DNA of 22,566 nucleotides, from positions 1 to 22,566 of the forward strand of contig CALKHU010000154.1 of NCBI GenBank assembly GCA_937991555.1. The letters run 5' to 3'. The notes beneath the pieces are model-generated. The model did not search any database. It saw only the letters and a list, made by a program, of their open reading frames with translations, and was not told the origin of the DNA. Source of the stretch: an uncultured Caulobacter sp. GTDB lineage: Bacteria; Pseudomonadota; Alphaproteobacteria; Caulobacterales; Caulobacteraceae. Of the stretch, positions 1-6,428 are shown piece by piece. The stretch's first letter is position 1, and every line of letters starts with the position of its first letter. A program made the translations under genes and the position numbers.

Positions 1-103
1 GGCGCCCAAGCCTCAGGCCTCCGCGACGCCGCCCAAGCCGGCCGCGACGCCGCCGGCCGCCGCTCCTGCCGCGACCGCGCCGACCCCGGCCAAGGCGGGG
101 TAG
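1..103 (+). CDS. C-terminal tail of an unidentified protein (partial)
   Basis: An open frame enters from the left edge (first full codon at base 2) and stops with TAG at 101-103. The 33 visible residues are almost only Ala, Pro, Thr and Lys, a low-complexity tail of the kind found at the C-terminus of cell-envelope proteins. The next gene's GTG start follows this stop with no gap, so the two are very likely co-transcribed and translationally coupled. No domain is visible. A flagellar motor protein such as MotB, which often has a Pro/Ala-rich tail, is possible given the surroundings, but nothing in these residues proves it. Confidence 0.6.
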   Translation, partial: APKPQASATPPKPAATPPAAAPAATAPTPAKAG

Positions 104-3022
104 GTGGCGGCGTTTCGCACCCTCCTGCGTTCGGGGGTCGCGGCGGCCTGCATCGTCTCGGTCGCCGCGCCCGCCAGCCTGCCCGCCGTCGCCTACGCGG
201 CGGCGTCGCCGCTCGAGGTGCGCACCGCCCAGGCCAAGGGCTTCACCCGTATCGAGTTCCGCTGGGCCGGCGGGGCCCGCGTCACGCATCGCCGCGACGG
301 CCAGACCCTCACGCTCCGCTTCAGTCGAGACGCCAAGCCTGACCTGAGCACCCTTCGCATCCTGCCGCCCCGGTGGTTGAAGGGTGCGGAGGCGCGGCAT
401 ACGGCAGGCGGCCTCGAGATCGACCTGCGGCTCGACGACAACGCCGACGCCAAGGTCGGGTCCGCCGACGGCGCGATCTACGTCAATCTGTTCGAGCGAC
501 AGGCGCAGCCTGAAGCGCCGAAGGCGGCCGAGCCGCCGCCGGCGGCGGCCGCCGTCGCCGAAACGCGGCCGCCCAGGCCCAATCCTGTCCCGGCGGGCGG
601 CGTCGTCCGCATGAGCCCCGAGATCGCCGGTCCTCAGGTCCGGATGCGCTTCGACTGGGCCAATCCGGCGGGCGCCGCCGTATTCCGGCGCGGCGAGGCG
701 GTCTGGGTGGTGTTCGATGCGCCCGCGACCCTGGACGTGTCCAGGGCTCCCCGCGGGGTGTCGCAGTTTTCGAAGATCCAGGCCTTCCGGGGCAAGGACT
801 ACGCGGCGATCCGGCTGGTCGCGCCAAGAAACATGCCGGTCGCTGTTGTCGGCGAAGGCGCCAGCTGGACGCTGCAGCTCGGACCGGGCCCCGTGACCGA
901 GCCGGGAAAGGTGACGGTCCAGCGCGACAGCGAGGCCGCCCAGGCCGCGCTGACAGCTGTCGTGGCGGGCGCGACCAACGCGGTCTGGCTCGACGACCCC
1001 GCCGTCGGCGACCGCATCGCCGTGGTCACGGCGCTGGCGCCGGCGAAGGGCCTGACCGGGCGCCGCGACTTCGTCGAGATGGCGATGCTGCCCACGATCC
1101 AGGGGCTGGCGATCGAACCCTACGCCACCGACCTCCAGGTTCTCGCCGAGGGCGATCTCGTCCGCATCGGCCGGCCCGCGGGCCTGGCGCTGTCGCCCGC
1201 TTCGGCGTCCGCCGGTCTGGCTGACGCCGGCGACGGGGCGCCCAAGAAGGCCGGCATGCCCGGGCTGATCGACGAGACCTGGGCCAAGACCGGTCCCGGC
1301 GGCTTCATGCCGCGCTACGCCGCCCTCACCGACGCCGCCGCGGCGGAAAGCCTCAAGGGAAAGGACGGCTCGATCGAGCCGCGGCTGGCCCTGGCGCGGT
1401 TCCTGGTCGGGGCCGAGCTGAGCTACGAAGCCATCGGCGTGCTCAACGCCGCCGCCCGGGAGCGCGAGACCATCGCCGGCGAGGCCGAGTTCCGCGGCCT
1501 GCGCGGCATCGCCAGGGTCATGGCGGGGCGCGACAAGGAAGCCGAGACCGACTTCGCCAGCCCGATCCTCGCCGACGACCCCTCGATCGCGGTCTGGCGC
1601 GGCTACCTCGCCGCCCGCCAGGGCCAGTGGTCCGACGCCCGCGCCCGGTTCCAGCAGGGAGCGATCGCGCTCCACCAGTTCCCGGCGGTGTGGCGGGCGC
1701 GGTTCCTGCGCGCCGACGCCGAGGCGGCGGTCGAACTGGGCGAGTTCGCCGCCGCCGCCAGCCGGATCGACGAGGCGCTCGAGCAGCCGCTGCCCGCCGC
1801 CGAGCAGCTGTCTATCCGCCTGGTGCAGGCCCGGCTCTTCGAGCGCCGCGGGGCCAGGAAGGCGGCTCTGGCGGTCTACAACGCCATCGGGACCGCGCCG
1901 CTGGAACAGCTGGCGACGCCGGCGCTGTTGCGCGCCACGGCCCTGAAGCTTGAGCTCGGCCAGATCTCCCCCGCCCAGGCGGCGCTGGCGTATGACGGCC
2001 TGCGCTACCGCTGGCGCGGCGGGGCGACCGAGCTGGAGACCATCCGGGCGCTCGGCCAGCTCTACCTGAGTCAGGGCCGCTACCGCGAGGCGCTGGAAGC
2101 CCTCCGCTCGGCCGGAACGCGCCTGCCGGACCTGCCGCAGGCGGTGCAGCTCCAGACCGAACTCAGCGCGGCCTTCCGGTCCCTGTTCCTGGACGGCCTC
2201 GCCGACGGGCTGGAGCCGGTCCAGGCCCTGGCGCTGTTCTATGACTTCAAGGACCTGACCCCGATCGGCGCCGACGGCGATCTGATGGTGCGCAAGCTGG
2301 TCCGGCGACTGGTCGACGTGGATCTGCTGTCCCAGGCGGCCGAGCTGCTTCAGTACCAGGTCGACAACCGCCTGGACGGCGTGCCGAAGGCGCAGGTGGC
2401 GACCGATCTGGCCCTGATCCAGCTGATGGACCGCAAGCCGGAGCAGGCGCTGCAGGCGATCAACAACTCCCGGATCACGGTGCTGCCGACGGCGCTGAAC
2501 GCCGAGCGGCGGATCATCACTGCCCGCGCCCTGATCGCGCTCGGCCGGCTGGACGCCGCCGAGGAGATCCTCGAGCCGGACAACACGCCGGAATCCCGTG
2601 AGGTGAAGGCCGAGATCGCCTGGAAAGCCCGCAACTGGGCCGTCGCCGGCGCCCTGTTCGAGGCCGGCCTCGGCGACCGCTGGAAATCACCCCTGCCGCT
2701 GCGGCCCGACGAGGAGGCCCGCCTGCTGCGCGCCGGCGTCGCCTACAGTCTGGCCGGCGACGACGCCGCCCTGGGCCGCCTGCGCGAGCGCTTCAGCGGC
2801 TTCGTGGATCAGAGCCGCAATCCCGAGGCCCTGCGCGTCGCCTTCGCCCAGGCCGACGGCGGCACGCTGACCGCCAACGACTTCAGCCGCGCCGTCGCCG
2901 ACAATGAAGGGTTCGCCGGCTGGGTGGCGCGCATGAAGCAGCGCTTCCGCGACAAGCCCTCGCCGACCGGCCCGACGCCGGTGCGCACCGCCGCCGCGCC
3001 GGCGGGGCCATCGAAGGGCTGA
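104..3022 (+). CDS. Large exported TPR-repeat protein
   Basis: Codes for 972 residues from a GTG directly after the upstream stop; a purine-rich AAGGCGGGG at 93-101 can serve as ribosome site. The N-terminus has a signal peptide (about residues 1-34, hydrophobic and Ala-rich, ending near AYAAA), so the protein should be periplasmic or envelope-bound. Residues about 35-130 and 165-265 look like two beta-rich domains joined by a Pro/Ala-rich linker (about 130-165). The rest, from about 290 to 940, is Ala/Leu/Arg-rich helical repeat sequence typical of tetratricopeptide repeats, for example stretches with LYLSQGRYREALEALRSAG. The tail is Pro/Ala-rich. No enzyme motif is seen, so a scaffold role is likely. 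It lies beside flagellar genes but is transcribed toward them (convergent with fliP), so a motility role is only inferred. Confidence 0.88.
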   Translation: MAAFRTLLRSGVAAACIVSVAAPASLPAVAYAAASPLEVRTAQAKGFTRIEFRWAGGARVTHRRDGQTLTLRFSRDAKPDLSTLRILPPRWLKGAEARHTAGGLEIDLRLDDNADAKVGSADGAIYVNLFERQAQPEAPKAAEPPPAAAAVAETRPPRPNPVPAGGVVRMSPEIAGPQVRMRFDWANPAGAAVFRRGEAVWVVFDAPATLDVSRAPRGVSQFSKIQAFRGKDYAAIRLVAPRNMPVAVVGEGASWTLQLGPGPVTEPGKVTVQRDSEAAQAALTAVVAGATNAVWLDDPAVGDRIAVVTALAPAKGLTGRRDFVEMAMLPTIQGLAIEPYATDLQVLAEGDLVRIGRPAGLALSPASASAGLADAGDGAPKKAGMPGLIDETWAKTGPGGFMPRYAALTDAAAAESLKGKDGSIEPRLALARFLVGAELSYEAIGVLNAAARERETIAGEAEFRGLRGIARVMAGRDKEAETDFASPILADDPSIAVWRGYLAARQGQWSDARARFQQGAIALHQFPAVWRARFLRADAEAAVELGEFAAAASRIDEALEQPLPAAEQLSIRLVQARLFERRGARKAALAVYNAIGTAPLEQLATPALLRATALKLELGQISPAQAALAYDGLRYRWRGGATELETIRALGQLYLSQGRYREALEALRSAGTRLPDLPQAVQLQTELSAAFRSLFLDGLADGLEPVQALALFYDFKDLTPIGADGDLMVRKLVRRLVDVDLLSQAAELLQYQVDNRLDGVPKAQVATDLALIQLMDRKPEQALQAINNSRITVLPTALNAERRIITARALIALGRLDAAEEILEPDNTPESREVKAEIAWKARNWAVAGALFEAGLGDRWKSPLPLRPDEEARLLRAGVAYSLAGDDAALGRLRERFSGFVDQSRNPEALRVAFAQADGGTLTANDFSRAVADNEGFAGWVARMKQRFRDKPSPTGPTPVRTAAAPAGPSKG

Positions 3023-3371
3023 TTGCGGGACTCTCGGGACTGATACTATCGGGACAACCAGAGACATTCGGGGACATTCTCGGACGTCCGCCGTCACCTC
3101 CCGTTCCCGGTCGATCCCCCTGGGCTCCGGCCTGCCGGACAATGGTCGGATGTCTATCCGGTCCCCGTCTTCATCGTTCGCGCCGAGCCTTATGCCGCAA
3201 GGGGATCGCCTGCATCCGCCACACGCGCGGACGCTTGGCGGCTCTTGCCTTATCGTTTCCTGGCAGATGTTTCGATCCACGCATCGGCAGGGGTCCGCCG
3301 ACGGCGCGGTGAAGGTTCGTCCGGTGCGGGAGACACTGGCGACAACCCGGCAGGCGTTGACGTCTGGCCGG
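3023..3371. other. Convergent intergenic gap, no gene seen
   Basis: This 349-base gap lies between the 3' end of the TPR gene and the 3' end of fliP. Open frames cross it on both strands, but they have no ribosome site, no domain and poor composition. The first 65 bases hold a cluster of short CGGGAC-type repeats (3026, 3035, 3050, 3069 with an extra G) and a 10-base-spaced ACATTC repeat (3064 and 3074). No strong hairpin with a T-tract is visible for either gene. Confidence 0.6.
3026..3085. repeat. Cluster of short CGGGAC direct repeats
   Basis: CGGGAC occurs at 3026-3031, 3035-3040 and 3050-3055. A CGGGGAC variant is at 3069-3075 and a truncated CGGAC at 3081-3085. ACATTC is repeated at 3064-3069 and 3074-3079. 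The cluster begins four bases after the TPR gene stop. It may be slippage debris, the end of a dispersed repeat or a protein-binding site; the sequence does not decide. Confidence 0.4.
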
Positions 3372-4187
3372 CTACCCGCCGCCCGGCGTCGCGCCGCGCT
3401 GGAAGCTCTCGACAAGGCTGCCCGCGACCAGACGCCAGCCGTCGACCAGCACGAAGAAGATCAGCTTGAAGGGCAGGCTGACCACCACGGGGGGCAGCAT
3501 CATCATGCCCATGCTCATCAGAACGCTGGCCACGACCAGGTCGATGACGAGGAACGGCACGAACAGCAGGAAGCCGATCTCGAATGCGCGCTTCAGCTCG
3601 CTGATCATGAAGGCCGGCGTGACGACGCGGATCGGCGTGTCCTGGATCGTGGCGGGTCGCTCGATCTTCGACAGCCGGACGAACAGGGCGAGATCGTCGC
3701 GGTCGACCTGGCTGAGCATGAAGGCCTTGACCGGATCGCCGGCCGCCTCGAACGCCTGCGGCAGCTCGATCTGCTGGTCCATCAGCGGCTTGACGCCCTC
3801 GTCGTAGGAGCGCTGCAGCGTCGGCCCCATCACGATGGCGGTGAGGAACAGCGACAGGCTGATGATCACAGCGTTGGGCGGGCTCTGTTGCAGGCCGAGC
3901 GCCGTCCGCAGCAGGCTCAGCACCACGACGATGCGCACGAAGCTGGTCGTCATGATGACGATCGACGGGGCCAGCGACAGCACCGTCAGCAGGCCGATCA
4001 GCTGCACGACGCGCTCGGTCAGCCCGGCGCCGGTGCCGAGATCGACGTTGATCGCCTGGGCCACGGCCGCGGCCGGCACGATCAGGCTGGCGACGAAGGT
4101 CAGCAGCGAGATCACCAGCGCCGTCTTCAGGTCCTCACGGCGGAGGTCGAACAGGGCCTTCCGAAGCTTGGCGGGCAGGGCGCGCAT
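3372..4187 (-). CDS. fliP: Flagellar export gate protein FliP
   Basis: FliP is one of the inner-membrane proteins (FliP5-FliQ4-FliR1) that form the export gate of the flagellar type III secretion apparatus. The 271-residue product has a hydrophobic signal-like segment at about 22-45 ending in AVAQA, as in most FliP precursors, here preceded by a charged 20-residue extension. The family hallmark is clear near the C-terminus: SELKRAFEIGF, PFLVIDLVVAS and the Met-rich SMGMMMLPP. Membrane segments lie around 60-110 and in the last 70 residues. The ATG overlaps the fliO stop by one base (TGATG), so the two genes are translationally coupled. Longer in-frame starts upstream run through fliO in another frame and are not credible. 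Confidence 0.97.
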   Translation of the reverse strand: MRALPAKLRKALFDLRREDLKTALVISLLTFVASLIVPAAAVAQAINVDLGTGAGLTERVVQLIGLLTVLSLAPSIVIMTTSFVRIVVVLSLLRTALGLQQSPPNAVIISLSLFLTAIVMGPTLQRSYDEGVKPLMDQQIELPQAFEAAGDPVKAFMLSQVDRDDLALFVRLSKIERPATIQDTPIRVVTPAFMISELKRAFEIGFLLFVPFLVIDLVVASVLMSMGMMMLPPVVVSLPFKLIFFVLVDGWRLVAGSLVESFQRGATPGGG

Positions 4188-4486
4188 CAGGCGGCGGTCT
4201 CCGGAGCCGTCTTGCGGCGGGTGGGCTTCTTCACGGTCTCGAGCATCCGGCCCTCGCCCAGCAGGACCAGGCGTTCCTCGTCGTCGAGACGGACCAGCAC
4301 CAGTCGGCGGGCGGGATCGAGCATAAGGCTTTCGACCAGCACGAGGCGGCGTTCCTTGCGGCCGGTCTGCAGGCGGGCGAGGGCTTCGGGACCGAACCTG
4401 CGCATCGCCACGGCCGCCAGCCCGATCAGGCCGAGCGTGACCATCAGGGCGAAGACGGCGCGCAGGGCGCCCGCGGCGAGATCCAT
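4187..4486 (-). CDS. fliO: Flagellar biosynthesis protein FliO
   Basis: FliO is a small membrane protein that helps assemble the FliP ring of the flagellar export gate. The 99-residue product has one N-terminal membrane helix (about residues 8-27, rich in Leu/Ala/Val). A short cytoplasmic domain follows with the FliO-type pattern RRLVLVESLMLDPARRLVLVR and DDEERLVLLGEG, and a Lys/Thr/Ala-rich tail. I chose the ATG at 4486 because it sits just before the membrane helix; a TTG at 4531 would add 15 poorly conserved-looking residues. It heads the leftward fliO-fliP pair and shares an 89-base divergent region with flgB. The identity rests on context as well as sequence, since FliO is poorly conserved. 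Confidence 0.88.
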   Translation of the reverse strand: MDLAAGALRAVFALMVTLGLIGLAAVAMRRFGPEALARLQTGRKERRLVLVESLMLDPARRLVLVRLDDEERLVLLGEGRMLETVKKPTRRKTAPETAA

Positions 4487-4534
4487 GGCAAGCGCACTCT
4501 GGCAAGCGTTCGCCCGCTTCTCGCCCGGCAACCC

Positions 4535-4550
4535 TTAAGGCCCGATTAAC
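4535..4550 (+). promoter_or_regulatory. CtrA box in the fliO/flgB divergent region
   Basis: TTAA (4535-4538), seven bases, then TTAAC (4546-4550) is an exact match to the CtrA full-site consensus TTAA-N7-TTAAC known from Caulobacter class II flagellar promoters. The terminal C places the better half-site toward flgB, whose ATG is 26 bases further on. With the usual overlap of the box with the -35 region, transcription would start very near the flgB start codon. The same site lies 48 bases upstream of fliO and may serve both directions. Confidence 0.75.
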
Positions 4551-4575
4551 CCTGTTTGTTCACCATGAAGCCGCG

Positions 4576-4998
4576 ATGGACACGTCCCAGATTCCCCTGT
4601 TCGCGATGCTTCGCCAGCGGCTCGGCTATCTGGGCGAGCGCCAGCGGCTGATCGCCGAGAACGTCGCCAACGCCGACACTCCCGGCTACGCGCCACGTGA
4701 TCTGAAAAGCTTCGCCTTCTCCGCCAGCCTGCAGTCCCAGGTCGGCCTCGCCATGCAGCCGGCCCAGACCAGCGCTGGGCACATGGCCGGCGCCGGTCCG
4801 CGCGGCATGGGCGCCGGGGGCAAGTTCAAGCCCGTGAAGGGCGTCGATTCGGAAACCACCCTCGACGGCAACGCGGTCGTGCTCGAGGACCAGATGATCA
4901 AGATGTCGGAGGCGCGCATGCAGTACGACGCCGCCATCGGCTTCTACCAGAAATCCATGGCCCTGCTTCGCATGGCCGCGCGGCCGCCGGGCCGGTAG
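4576..4998 (+). CDS. flgB: Flagellar proximal rod protein FlgB
   Basis: FlgB forms part of the proximal rod of the flagellar basal body and is exported through the type III apparatus. The 140-residue product carries the rod-protein signature near its N-terminus (ENVANADTPGYAPRD at about residues 28-42), a flexible Gly/Met-rich middle and the C-terminal helix ending in YQKSMALLRMAA. The ATG at 4576 has no clear Shine-Dalgarno; with the CtrA box only 26 bases upstream the transcript may be almost leaderless. It is first in a flgB-flgC-fliE run, with an 11-base gap to flgC. A second ATG at 4565 is out of frame and opens only a 28-codon overlap. Confidence 0.97.
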   Translation: MDTSQIPLFAMLRQRLGYLGERQRLIAENVANADTPGYAPRDLKSFAFSASLQSQVGLAMQPAQTSAGHMAGAGPRGMGAGGKFKPVKGVDSETTLDGNAVVLEDQMIKMSEARMQYDAAIGFYQKSMALLRMAARPPGR

Positions 4999-5009
4999 GA
5001 GAGCGCTGA

Positions 5010-5429
5010 ATGGCCGAGATCAAGTCGCAGGCTGACACCGCCATGAGGGTCGCCGCCTCGGGCATGCGGGCCCAGCAGGCGCGCATGCGCATCATCGCCG
5101 AAAATCTTGCCAACGCCAGTTCGACGGCCCGTACGCCGGGCGGCGATCCTTACCGCCGCCAGGTGCCGGTGTTCGAGCCGAAGGCCGTCGGCGGGGGCGA
5201 GGGCGTCCGCATGAGCCGGGTCGAGGGCGACCAGCGCGCGTTCCGCACCACCTACGATCCTGGCCATCCCGCGGCCAACGCCGAGGGCTATGTCTCGCTC
5301 CCGAACGTCGATCCGCTGATCGAGGCGCTCGACATGAAGGAGGCGCAACGCGCGTATGAGGCCAACCTGAACGTCATCGAGACGGCGCGCTCCATGGAGA
5401 TGCGCACGCTCGAGCTGCTGAAGCGCTGA
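5010..5429 (+). CDS. flgC: Flagellar proximal rod protein FlgC
   Basis: FlgC is a proximal rod subunit that assembles with FlgB and FliE. The 139-residue product shows the family pattern: an N-terminal helix with AMRVAASGMRAQQARM, then IIAENLANASST with the Pro/Gly-containing continuation, DPYRRQVPVFEP, and the C-terminal SLPNVDPLIEALDMKEAQRAYEAN-type helix that packs into the rod. The ATG follows a good ribosome site (TAGGAGAG, overlapping the flgB stop). It is followed after 11 bases by fliE, so it is the middle gene of the rod operon. Length is normal for the family. Confidence 0.97.
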   Translation: MAEIKSQADTAMRVAASGMRAQQARMRIIAENLANASSTARTPGGDPYRRQVPVFEPKAVGGGEGVRMSRVEGDQRAFRTTYDPGHPAANAEGYVSLPNVDPLIEALDMKEAQRAYEANLNVIETARSMEMRTLELLKR

Positions 5430-5440
5430 GGGTCTGAGCA

Positions 5441-5746
5441 ATGATGACGCCGCTCGCCGCCGCCAAGGCCTACGCCGCCACCCAGGGCAACGCCGCAGCG
5501 AGCCTCGGCGGCGCCGTCAAGTCCGGGGGGCAGGACTTCGGCGACCTGCTCAAGTCAGTGATGACGGACGCCGTGCAGGCGTCCAAGACTGCCGAGATCC
5601 AGATCGCCAACCAGGTCGCAGGCAAGGCCGAGCTGATCGACGTGGTCACCGCCATCTCTTCGGCCGAGGCCAGCCTCGAGACCGTCATGGCCGTGCGCGA
5701 CCAGGTCATCTCCGCCTACCAGGAGATCATGCGGATGCCGATCTGA
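5441..5746 (+). CDS. fliE: Flagellar hook-basal body complex protein FliE
   Basis: FliE links the MS ring to the proximal rod and is the first rod component to be exported. The product has 101 residues, normal for FliE, with the expected pattern: a disordered N-terminus, FGDLLKSVMTDAVQASKTAE in the first helix, then ELIDVVTAISSAEASLETVMAVRDQVISAYQEIMRMPI to the end, including the typical final MPI. Two adjacent ATG codons (5441 and 5444) are both possible starts; the first is taken. It is the last gene of the flgB-flgC-fliE run. The 212 bases behind it belong to the next transcription unit. Confidence 0.96.
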   Translation: MMTPLAAAKAYAATQGNAAASLGGAVKSGGQDFGDLLKSVMTDAVQASKTAEIQIANQVAGKAELIDVVTAISSAEASLETVMAVRDQVISAYQEIMRMPI

Positions 5747-5958
5747 CGGCGTCCGCCGGCGGTTTCAGGCCGCGCAGGATCCTTCTCACTTGGGCCATGG
5801 CCCTGAAAAGACACGGCATTCCTCCTCTGTCAGATAGCTGAACACTGCACAACGAGCCGATCAGGTTCGGCTCAGGCGCGAAGGCGCATGGTCTCCATCG
5901 TCAAGTCCCGCTCCCCCCGGATGGTCCGGGGTCGGGACCGCCCGAAGGAGTGAAGACC
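5747..5958. other. Intergenic region with three dyad symmetries
   Basis: Between fliE and the next gene there are three inverted repeats. GGGCCATGGCCC at 5792-5803 is a perfect 12-base palindrome. GAGCCGA/TCGGCTC at 5854-5873 has a 6-base loop. CCCCGGA/TCCGGGG at 5915-5931 has a 3-base loop. None is followed by a T-tract, so they are not standard terminators; the last lies in the probable 5' leader of the exported-protein gene, just before its ribosome site. No promoter could be assigned with confidence. Confidence 0.5.
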
Positions 5959-6378
5959 ATGAAGAAGATGCTGATCGCCGCCGCCGCCCTGGCCACCCTG
6001 ACCGGCGCCGCCGGCGCCGCCGCGGCCCAGCCCTACTACGGCCCCGGCTACGGCTATGATCGCGACGCGCGGTATGACCACTACGATCGCTACGAGCGCC
6101 GTCATGATTCCCGCGGAATCAACGCTCGCCAGGAAGCGATCGAGCGTCGGATCATCCACGGCGCCCGCACCGGCCGCCTGACCTACCGCGAAGCCGAGGC
6201 CCTGAAGGCCGACGCGCGGCAGATCACCTGGATGGAGCGCCGGTTCCGCGCCAACGGTCTCAGCCGTGTCGAAGCCCAGATCCTCGACGAGCGCCTGGAC
6301 CGGCTGGAGCGTCGCGTGTTCGCCGAGCTCCGTGACGGCCAGCGCTACAGCTACGGCTACGGCGACCGCCGCCGGTAA
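5959..6378 (+). CDS. Small exported Tyr/Arg-rich protein of unknown function
   Basis: A 139-residue protein with a clear Sec signal peptide (MKKM, then an Ala/Leu core, AAAAQ cleavage region near residue 21). After it comes a Tyr/Gly/Asp/Arg-rich segment (about 22-52), then a charged helical region (about 53-128) with the pattern INARQEAIERRI, RTGRLTYREAEAL, ITWMERRF and GLSRVEAQILDERLDRLERR, and a Tyr/Arg-rich tail. ATG 5959 is preferred over GTG 5950 because AAGGAG at 5945-5950 is a strong ribosome site eight bases before it. Small exported proteins of this helical pattern are common in alphaproteobacteria but I know no function; an envelope-stress or metal/acid role would be a guess. It is monocistronic, ending in a strong terminator. 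Confidence 0.85.
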   Translation: MKKMLIAAAALATLTGAAGAAAAQPYYGPGYGYDRDARYDHYDRYERRHDSRGINARQEAIERRIIHGARTGRLTYREAEALKADARQITWMERRFRANGLSRVEAQILDERLDRLERRVFAELRDGQRYSYGYGDRRR

Positions 6379-6400
6379 TCCCGGCGTGCCGTCAGCCTTC

Positions 6401-6427
6401 AAGGGGGCGGTGCGAGCCGCCCCCTTT
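6401..6427. terminator. Bidirectional rho-independent terminator
   Basis: AAGGGGGCGG (6401-6410) pairs perfectly with CCGCCCCCTT (6417-6426) around a 6-base loop, followed by TTTC. It lies 23 bases after the exported-protein stop and just beyond the stop of the leftward kinase gene at 6429. The A residues on the left give a short U-tract for that gene, so it should serve both. Confidence 0.85.
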
Positions 6428-6428
6428 C

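Noticed and set aside
3234..3252. TTGGCGGCTCTTGCC as a sigma-54 promoter
   Set aside because: Only eight bases separate GG and GC where ten are required, and no gene lies downstream on that strand.
3044..3469. Rightward open frame in the gap after the TPR gene (same frame as that gene)
   Set aside because: No start codon with a ribosome site in its first part, it runs into the 3' end of fliP on the other strand, and it has no family resemblance I can name. A frameshifted remnant of a longer TPR gene seems unlikely as the TPR protein already ends in a typical Pro/Ala tail.
3150..4538. 462-codon rightward open frame over fliP and fliO
   Set aside because: It is antisense to two clear flagellar genes, is rich in His/Gln/Asp in the manner of antisense frames, and has no domain or ribosome site.
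4565..4651. 28-codon open frame starting at an ATG 11 bases before flgB, out of frame
   Set aside because: No ribosome site, overlaps flgB, and the peptide has no features; probably chance.
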